Of a stretch of DNA of 64,000 nt, positions 57,872 through 64,000 are shown piece by piece (the first letter of the stretch is position 1; the number at the start of each line of letters is the position of its first letter). Position numbers and translations under genes: made by a program. The stretch is taken from positions 124,001-188,000 of the forward strand of contig RSEE01000004.1 of NCBI GenBank assembly GCA_003971905.1, in the 5' to 3' direction. A model generated the notes under the pieces. The model had not been told where the DNA came from, made no database searches, and worked only from the letters and a program-made list of their open reading frames with translations. This DNA is from Moniliella sp. 'wahieum' (Eukaryota > Basidiomycota > Moniliellomycetes > Moniliellales > Moniliellaceae).

Positions 57872-60359
57872 CTACCAATGCCAGCAAAGTACAGCCTTGC
57901 AAGCCCCGGTGAAAGGCAGTGCCGATACGATGGGCCTGGGCCAAGCGGCGCGGAGAAGGACGACGAGCCGGGCGAGCTTCCTCAATCAGTTCCGGATCCC
58001 ATTCTTGCCCCTCCGCCTGCCCGGCCGCCCACTGTTCTGCGGCCGAACGGAGCAGGACATGGACGACTGTGGAGGCATCCAAACCAGGAAGTGGCAGGCC
58101 ATTGAGCAAGGCAAGCGAGACGGACGTTAACACGAAATAGCCGGCACCTAGTTCGAGCAACATCAGCCATCCATCCCACGTAGCGTGCGGGAGGGGTAGT
58201 AGTTGAGTCCATTTTCGAGCCACGTAGGGCGACACGGTTGTCCCGCCCAAGGCGCTGCTGGGATCTCCAGCAAGCAAGAGCGTCTGCTTGGAATTCCCTC
58301 GTTCGAAACCGCGGCACTGGGGGAAAGGAAGTTGATCGTACCAAAGGGACCGTTGGGAAGATGCATTCCCCCTTTCCGGTCGGGTGGTGCACATATCCGA
58401 GGTTTGGCACACCTTACCGCCAAATTGCTCAAAGGGGGCCTGTGCGCCAATAAGGGCCAGTGCGTTCACTCCGCGCATCCGACCTTGTCTGTCGCTGAAA
58501 CATACATCGGATCCTTGAATGGCCGAGCCGCGGGAGCACGAATGCAGCAAGGAAGTGTTGGTGCCGTTGCTGGGCAGGGGGTCGGGCGCAAATAGGTCCG
58601 AGCTGCCCGTGTCCGCATCTGCGTAAGTCTCCGAGGGTGCAAATAAATCTTCCCCCGCAGCGTCAGGGGCTTCTGATCCAGGTTTTGGCCCAGCAGACTG
58701 GGGCTGTGGTGCCCAGATGGACGAAGCGACGCACCATCCTCTTGTCTCCGTGGAGGCAAAGATGGCCTGGGCATAGGCTTCAAGTCGGTCCCCAGCTGAG
58801 GGGATGCGACCCGAGGCGTAAAACTTGGTCTCCTCCACAGAGAGAAGGACACTGCCTACACCCAAAACAGGAGCAGCCTGTGCCAAAGCAGAGCCAGGGT
58901 CGACTTTTGCAACGCGGAGTCCGCCCTTGGCATCACATGTAGGTCCTAGCCCGCACTTCCCCGTATCCTCATCTGATGAGGGCAATGCGGCGGTAATGGG
59001 GTCCTTGCTCCATCCAAAGTACCGATCATTGCAGCAGCGCCACCTTCGGCACCACCAGGAAGGTACATGCCCGCCCGGACTGAGCGGACTCCCGCCAAGA
59101 GTGAATGAGGCAAAACCAACGCCCCAGGCCTAGGGGCAAACGAGGTCGGTACACCCACCACAGCAATGAAGAGGAAAACCGAGACAAGGTTAGCTGCCAC
59201 CCCAGCACCAAGGATGCGAAGCTTGTGTCGCAAGGCCAATCGTGACTCTTTCCCGCCTTCAAACAGGGTGGGGGGAAAACGACAAACGCGGCGACAAGCC
59301 AGCCGGGGATGGGAATCCAGACGCCCAATGCTCGAGGAAGACACTCATCTTCTTCTCCCTCCCACTCGGTCTCCTCTCTCCGCTGAGCACGGCGGCTGAG
59401 GTAAACTGATACCGCAGCCAAAGCGTGGCCACCCACCTCGTGGATGAGCTGGGCCCCAAACAGAGTGATGAGCAAAAGGGTGGTGTGGGAAAAGGGTATG
59501 GTCAAGCCGGGGATGAGTGGGACAAGGTGCACGCCACCCGAACTAGGGGCAGCGGGTTCAGCAGCAGGCGCAGGCATCGCGCGCTTGGCGAAGACGTCAT
59601 CATTGTTCTCGGCCACGACAGCATCGCCTGCATGGTTCGACGGATGTGGAAGTAAGACGGCGCTCAGTAGTTGTTGTAGTGCAGGCAGAGCAAGATGCCC
59701 AAGACACAGACACATGGCGGCCGACCAGAGCAGCGATACAACGGCTGCGATGGATGTGGCCGTGCGTAGGCCGCGAGCTAGATGAGAGACAGGCGAGAGG
59801 GAGTGGGCGAAATGGGCAAGCCAGGCGGTGATGAGAGTAGACTCAACATGGATGCTGTTGAAGGACAAGTGCAAGGTTGTGTTGGATACCGGTACAGGTT
59901 CAAGAGCAGGTGCAAGAACGGGTGAGCTGGAAGGCAGGGCGGAGGCGGAAGAAAGGCGGTCGTGGGCGCGAAGCGTGTTGCGACGTGGACGCGTGGAAGG
60001 GGTGGAAGCAGGCGCGTTGGCAGTGGTGCTGGTGCTGCGCGGGGGGTGTTGCTACTGCTGGAGGAGAGGGGGAGCAAGGGGATGGTGGCGGAGGGCGCCG
60101 TCACTGCCCCTGGCCCAAGGGACGCGGTGGGTCCATGTGCGGGTCAGAACCTCGGTCCAGGTGGGCGGGGCAGGCCGTGTGCGGCGGAGGACAGAGACGG
60201 AGGAGCGGGTGGGTGGTGGCGGTGGAGCATCGACAGCGAGGGCGATGCCGCCGGCTGCCGCTGCCGGGCGGGGGCAAGCACCGCCCGCAGCAGCGCCTGG
60301 GCCACCAGCCACGGCGCCAGCGCGACGGCGACGATCCACACCAGCGTAGCGGCGTCCAT
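57852..60359 (-). CDS. Site-2 protease (S2P/MBTPS2-like intramembrane metalloprotease)
   Basis: Cleaves membrane-bound transcription factors such as SREBP inside the bilayer. ATG at 60359 gives a membrane segment MDAATLVWIVAVALAPWLVA. After a Pro-rich linker, further hydrophobic segments precede the zinc site HEVGGH (59425-59442) within LLLITLFGAQLIHEVGGHAL. Then WIPIPGWLVAAFVVF, a PDZ-like stretch (GGLRVAKVDPGSALAQA...LGVGSVLLSVEET), a Cys-containing region (VCFSDRQG, KVCQTSDMCTTRPE), and near 58070-58105 the second metal motif LLNGLPLPGLDAS, the family's N-x-x-P-x-x-x-LDG with Ala for Gly. A last membrane segment (GCTLLALVAMLLH) ends at 57852. Frame breaks near 60250, 59850, 59230 and 59000. 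Overlaps the written 3' end of HIS1 by about 20 bases. Confidence 0.88.
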
Positions 60360-60895
60360 GGCGCTGCGGCGTGCGCCCTGGGAGGAAGGCGTCGCACCCG
60401 ACTGCGGCTGGGTGGGCCTCAGGCCTCAGGGCCTCATGGCCCCATCCATCATGCATCACACACCATTCTCCCCGCACCCAGCCCGCTCGCTTCGCGGTCA
60501 CATGCTGGCCCTGTCGCAGGCGGCGCTCCCGTGTGCTTACGTCAGGCCCCCGGCGCCCCAACGCCCTCTTCAGCAGCTTGGGTTTAATGACTGACGCCAT
60601 GCCGCCCCCTCGCCGCCGTCCTCTCCACCGGCTCCGGCATGGAGGCAGTGTAGAAATGGACGGCCAACTGCGCGAGTAGGGCACAGGGGCAGTGTGCTGT
60701 CGTTATCGCCACCCACTGCATCGCCCGCAGCTGATACGATGCGCTTATTAGGGGCCATCTGATGTGGGCCTCTGCGGCAGCCACTCCTCTCACCCCCCCC
60801 CCACCACCGACCGATTCTATCTGCTCATTCGTCCCCTCCCCCCGCCCCTCCGTCTTCTCCCGTTCCTGTTTCGCCGTTTCGCACTCGTCCACACC
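60360..60895. promoter_or_regulatory. Divergent promoter region, S2P / FHA gene
   Basis: Head-to-head starts; no gene supported in between. Confidence 0.5.
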
Positions 60896-63769
60896 ATGCA
60901 TCCGTCCGGCATGTTTGATGCCCAACAGCGGAGTAAGGACCTGGCCTCGCCAATCCCCGTCAGCATCGCCTCCTGGCCCTCCGCCACCGGCTCGCCACAA
61001 ATCCACGTGCTATCCAGCGACGAAGAGTCTGCCGCGGAGGATGGTCCCGATTCCTATGATTCTGATGGCAGCGGTAACGCAGTGGCTGTGCCGCCAGTCC
61101 CAACGCCTGCAGCCCCGTTCGTCCCGTGTCCTCCTTTCTTCAGGAAGTACCCCAAGACTCTTTGGTTGCCAGCAACAGCATGGCCCACACAATCAGCGAA
61201 GCTGATATGACACGTGCCAGCCTTCGCCTGTTCTCCCGGGAGTCAGCCAGGAGCCTGTTTCCCGCATCCAGCTCGAGACATCCGAGGACCTTTCCTATCC
61301 CCGTTCGTCGTCACCTTCCTCGGAAAGTTCGGACGTTTTGGACGATGAACACAAGCTTAATGAACATATTGATGAGGTGCAACCAGAGGAGGTCGAATTT
61401 CGAGTAAACTGCACTGGAACGGGGATGCCTATGATCGTCATTCTTCCGAAGAATCCTCCCATCAACCGGGGGTAGTGGGAGACACATGTTTGCTGCACGA
61501 TACGCCCTCGTCGGAATTGCCCGAAGAACGCACCGTGCCAGTTAGATCTCAATCACCCGTCCCAGTTTTACATGCAGAAGACGAGATGGACAAGACGCTC
61601 TTATCCAGTCCGATGCATGAAACTTACTTTAATAGAGGTGCAATGATTCCAGACCGTGGCCCTGCCCACAACGACCGCACCTATTATCCCGCTCTCGATG
61701 TGTTCGGTGAGGGCGACCGCATTGACGATACGACTAAATACGACTTGGAGCAGCTCGGACCCGTGTCTGATGAAGAATTGGCACACGATGTATCGTCCCC
61801 TTTGCCCGAACTGTCGGGCGAATCGGCGACACAGTCCAACGAGTCGGAGGGGGATGACGACTTGGTTGATGAAGACAGTCCGCGCCCAGAGTCAACTATG
61901 TCCCCAACCCGGTTGAAAACACCTTCCAGACCTCCCCCAATCTTTTGATTTGTGGAACACTAAGCTCCAAGCCCCCTTTGAAGCCCCTTCCCTGCTTCCA
62001 AAGGGTGCAGCCGAGGCCACGAGCGCTGCATCTGGGGTCGTGTCCGTGCAGGTGAGACTTTGGGGTCAAACTGCAAATCTCAGCCCATGCAACTGTCCTT
62101 TCGGGGACAAAGGACACGGTGGATGGCATGGATACCAGGGTGGAAGAGACAAACAAGTCTTGTCTGGTACTTTGCTTCCGTGATGGTGGTCTTAGCCTTT
62201 TGCGCGAGGACGATTCGACCATTGAGCCCGCGTTGGCCGCAACTCTTGCGGCACCTGAGATGACATTGAGCTGGCCGGCCCCCTGGGATAAAGGAACGCA
62301 ATTGCCTCCGCCCTCGCGTTGTATCAAGAAGGACCCGGACGGTGACGGATGGATGGAAGAGATGCGGTTTCCCCTCCCCCGAATCGCTACCCTCACTGCT
62401 AGTGAAGTTGCAATGCCCTTGGCCCAAATTATCCTCGGCCGCAACAGAATCGAGGTTCAAGTCGCAATCATGGCGCGGTGGAAGGGTGTGCTTGAAGACT
62501 CTCCGGAAGTTCTTCCATCTTCAGTCGTGTGGCAGCCGGACACCTTTGGCGAAAAAAAGTGGGACCTGGGCAGCCCATGATGGATAACACACTCCATGCA
62601 TGGCGGATGTTGGCGCTGTACAACTTCAATGGCTCTTCGACTGCAACAAATCGAGGGTGGTGTCAGGCCAACACGTGCGCTTGGACGTGACACCAGCGGC
62701 GGTGAAGGCAACCGACCTAGGTTCAACTCATGGGACACACCTCGTCCATGGATACGATAGTACGACGCTCAATCCCAAGGATTCATCGGACTGGGAAACG
62801 ATAAAGTCGGCGCGGATCGTGCTCGGACGCCATCGCAAGTCGCGTGAGGCGGAAACAGTACACCGCCGGGTGGAAGCTTCTGTATGTCTCCTCTTGGTCA
62901 CTGAGTATGGCATATTGACTTGCTCTCCCACTATCATTTTTTATCACAGATTACATTTGATATGGAACCCGCTAAGGTGTTGCTCAATCTGCCCGCGAGC
63001 GGAAGTAGCATTGCCAGTACAAATGTCCGTCCGCACTTGCCCGACCGTCGTCGACGGATGCTTTGGCGTGACTGGGGCCGATCACGGCCGCGACTGCAGG
63101 TACTGGACGGTCCGTATGGGGCCGGGTGCCGCCTCCGCCGTTGTCCAACCGGGTACACATTGCTCAACCTGCGGCTTCTAGGCCCCTTAGTTTTCAGCAC
63201 TCGCCGCTGCGACCCTCAGTGTGGATGCCGTCCCGTGACGATAAGCGCATGAACCACGGCAAAGGATTCTTCCGCCGCTCATTACACGCCGCGACGATTC
63301 CGTGGCGAATATCATGGACCAGCAAACGGCCAACGCTGCGTCACCCATTCCAGGCCCAGCGCATTTGGATGAGATCAACTGTCTCTCACCTGATGAGGTG
63401 GTCCCGCCGGTCGACCCTCATCTGAACGGGAACCACGGTCCAGTTGCACCGCCCGAGGAACCTATTGAAGAAGCACCTGTGCCGGATGAGCAAGAGAATT
63501 TCTCTTTCGAACATCCTGAACAGCATGTGGACCAAGAGGCGGATGTGACACTTGTTGCTATTCCTACATCGCCGATGGCGAAAGAGGCTGGACCAAGCCT
63601 GAAGCGCAAGCGGGCATCCGAGCCTGAAGACATACAAGACCAGCAGCAGCAGGCGCCGCCTACAAAGCGCGTTATGCGGGAACGCGTACGCGACTTGTTG
63701 TTGGGCGGAATAGTGGGTGCTGTCGCCACTTTCACTTCGCTTGCAGCTTTGGGAGCTAGCTTGGAGTAA
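60896..63769 (+). CDS. FHA-domain protein with C-terminal membrane anchor
   Basis: ATG at 60896 (MHPSGMFDAQQRSKDLASPI). The first 60% is acidic and disordered (HVLSSDEESAAEDGPDSYDS; LPELSGESATQSNESEGDDD). The FHA domain is at about 62640-62970: SRVVSGQHVRLDVTPAAVKA, TDLGSTHGTHLVHGYDSTTL and IVLGRH, with intron 62882-62949 (GTATGT...CACAG) before ITFDMEPA. The FHA phosphothreonine-binding residues (S-G-Q-H, S-T-H-G-T) are visible. The tail is acidic/Gln-rich with a basic patch (SLKRKRASEP; PPTKRVMRERVRD) and then a hydrophobic end, LLLGGIVGAVATFTSLAALG, stop 63767-63769. This suggests a tail-anchored phosphopeptide reader. FHA plus tail anchor recalls Far9/Vps64-SLMAP, but here FHA is C-terminal and no long coiled coil is seen. 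Confidence 0.75.
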
Positions 63770-64000
63770 ATTGCCCAACTAGACTGCCTTACCTGGATTC
63801 ATGTTCATACGTGTTTTGCGTTTTGATACTTTTGGTACTATACTACGTCTCGCTTCGACTTCTCGCCCATCTTACTTTTTCATGCCTCTTCTCCCTTCTT
63901 CCCTTATCGGTTCTCATTTCTCTCTGCCTCCCTGCTCTACCCTGCGCACCGGATTAGCTACTGTTGATTTTCCTATGATCTCTCGCCGCCATATTGCCGC
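63770..64000. other. 3' flank of the FHA gene to window end
   Basis: Pyrimidine-rich, no gene recognised. Confidence 0.5.

Overview
The window is nuclear DNA of a fungus, most likely a basidiomycetous yeast or smut relative (Ustilaginomycotina-like). This rests on compact, GC-rich genes on both strands, only 0-3 short introns per gene (mostly 53-94 nt), GT-R-Y-GT donors, a basidiomycete-type type-I membrane protein and clear fungal orthologues (CDC42, HIS1, ARG4, BDP1, RPF2, DOP1). The subphylum is an inference; only 'fungus, probably basidiomycete' is well supported.

Layout: a 5'-truncated WDR7/rabconnectin-3 beta-like gene (1-5.04 kb, +); a gene-free stretch; a damaged secreted GH16 glucanase (6.56-7.80, +); tRNA-Leu(AAG) with an intron (8.35, +); a Lys/Ala-rich protein (9.16-10.47, -); argininosuccinate lyase ARG4 (11.1-12.6, -); IRC3-type mitochondrial helicase (13.3-15.9, -); RPF2 (16.2-17.6, -); a putative mitochondrial RRM protein (17.9-19.5, +); a bHLH transcription factor (19.9-21.9, -); a putative mitochondrial membrane protein (22.3-23.3, -); GEP4 phosphatase (23.7-24.5, -); HSH49/SF3B4 (24.7-25.7, +); a LisH-CTLH-CRA protein (26.2-27.8, -); CDC42 (28.4-29.1, +); a TRAPPC11 homologue (29.6-33.9, -); a Sel1-repeat protein (34.7-35.9, +); AP-2 sigma (36.5-37.1, -); BDP1 (37.9-40.7, -); a secreted GH20 hexosaminidase (41.0-42.8, +); a possible PRCC-like protein (43.7-45.0, -); a gene-free stretch with short repeats; a type-I membrane protein (46.8-49.5, +); DOP1 (49.9-56.2, +); HIS1 (56.7-57.9, +); an S2P intramembrane protease (57.9-60.4, -); and an FHA protein with a C-terminal membrane anchor (60.9-63.8, +).

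The genes are ordinary housekeeping genes and do not form one pathway. Themes recur: Golgi/endosome traffic (WDR7, TRAPPC11, AP-2 sigma, DOP1, S2P), RNA and ribosome work (RPF2, HSH49, BDP1, RRM protein), amino-acid synthesis (ARG4, HIS1), mitochondria (IRC3, GEP4, two proteins with presequence-like N-termini) and cell wall or polarity (CDC42, GH16, GH20).

The main caution is that almost every conserved gene changes reading frame one or more times without an intron, often at a run of C, G, A or T. By eye ARG4 alone needs at least five corrections in about 1.4 kb. Because essential genes are hit and corrections go both ways, indel errors in the assembly are far more likely than biology. CDS coordinates below are therefore spans from inferred start to inferred stop, usually containing frame breaks. 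The most interesting signals are tandem AT-hook repeats in the IRC3 helicase, a five-fold ACGCGT array upstream of the TRAPPC11/Sel1-repeat pair, a GH16 gene whose catalytic motif is destroyed, and the FHA-membrane-anchor architecture.
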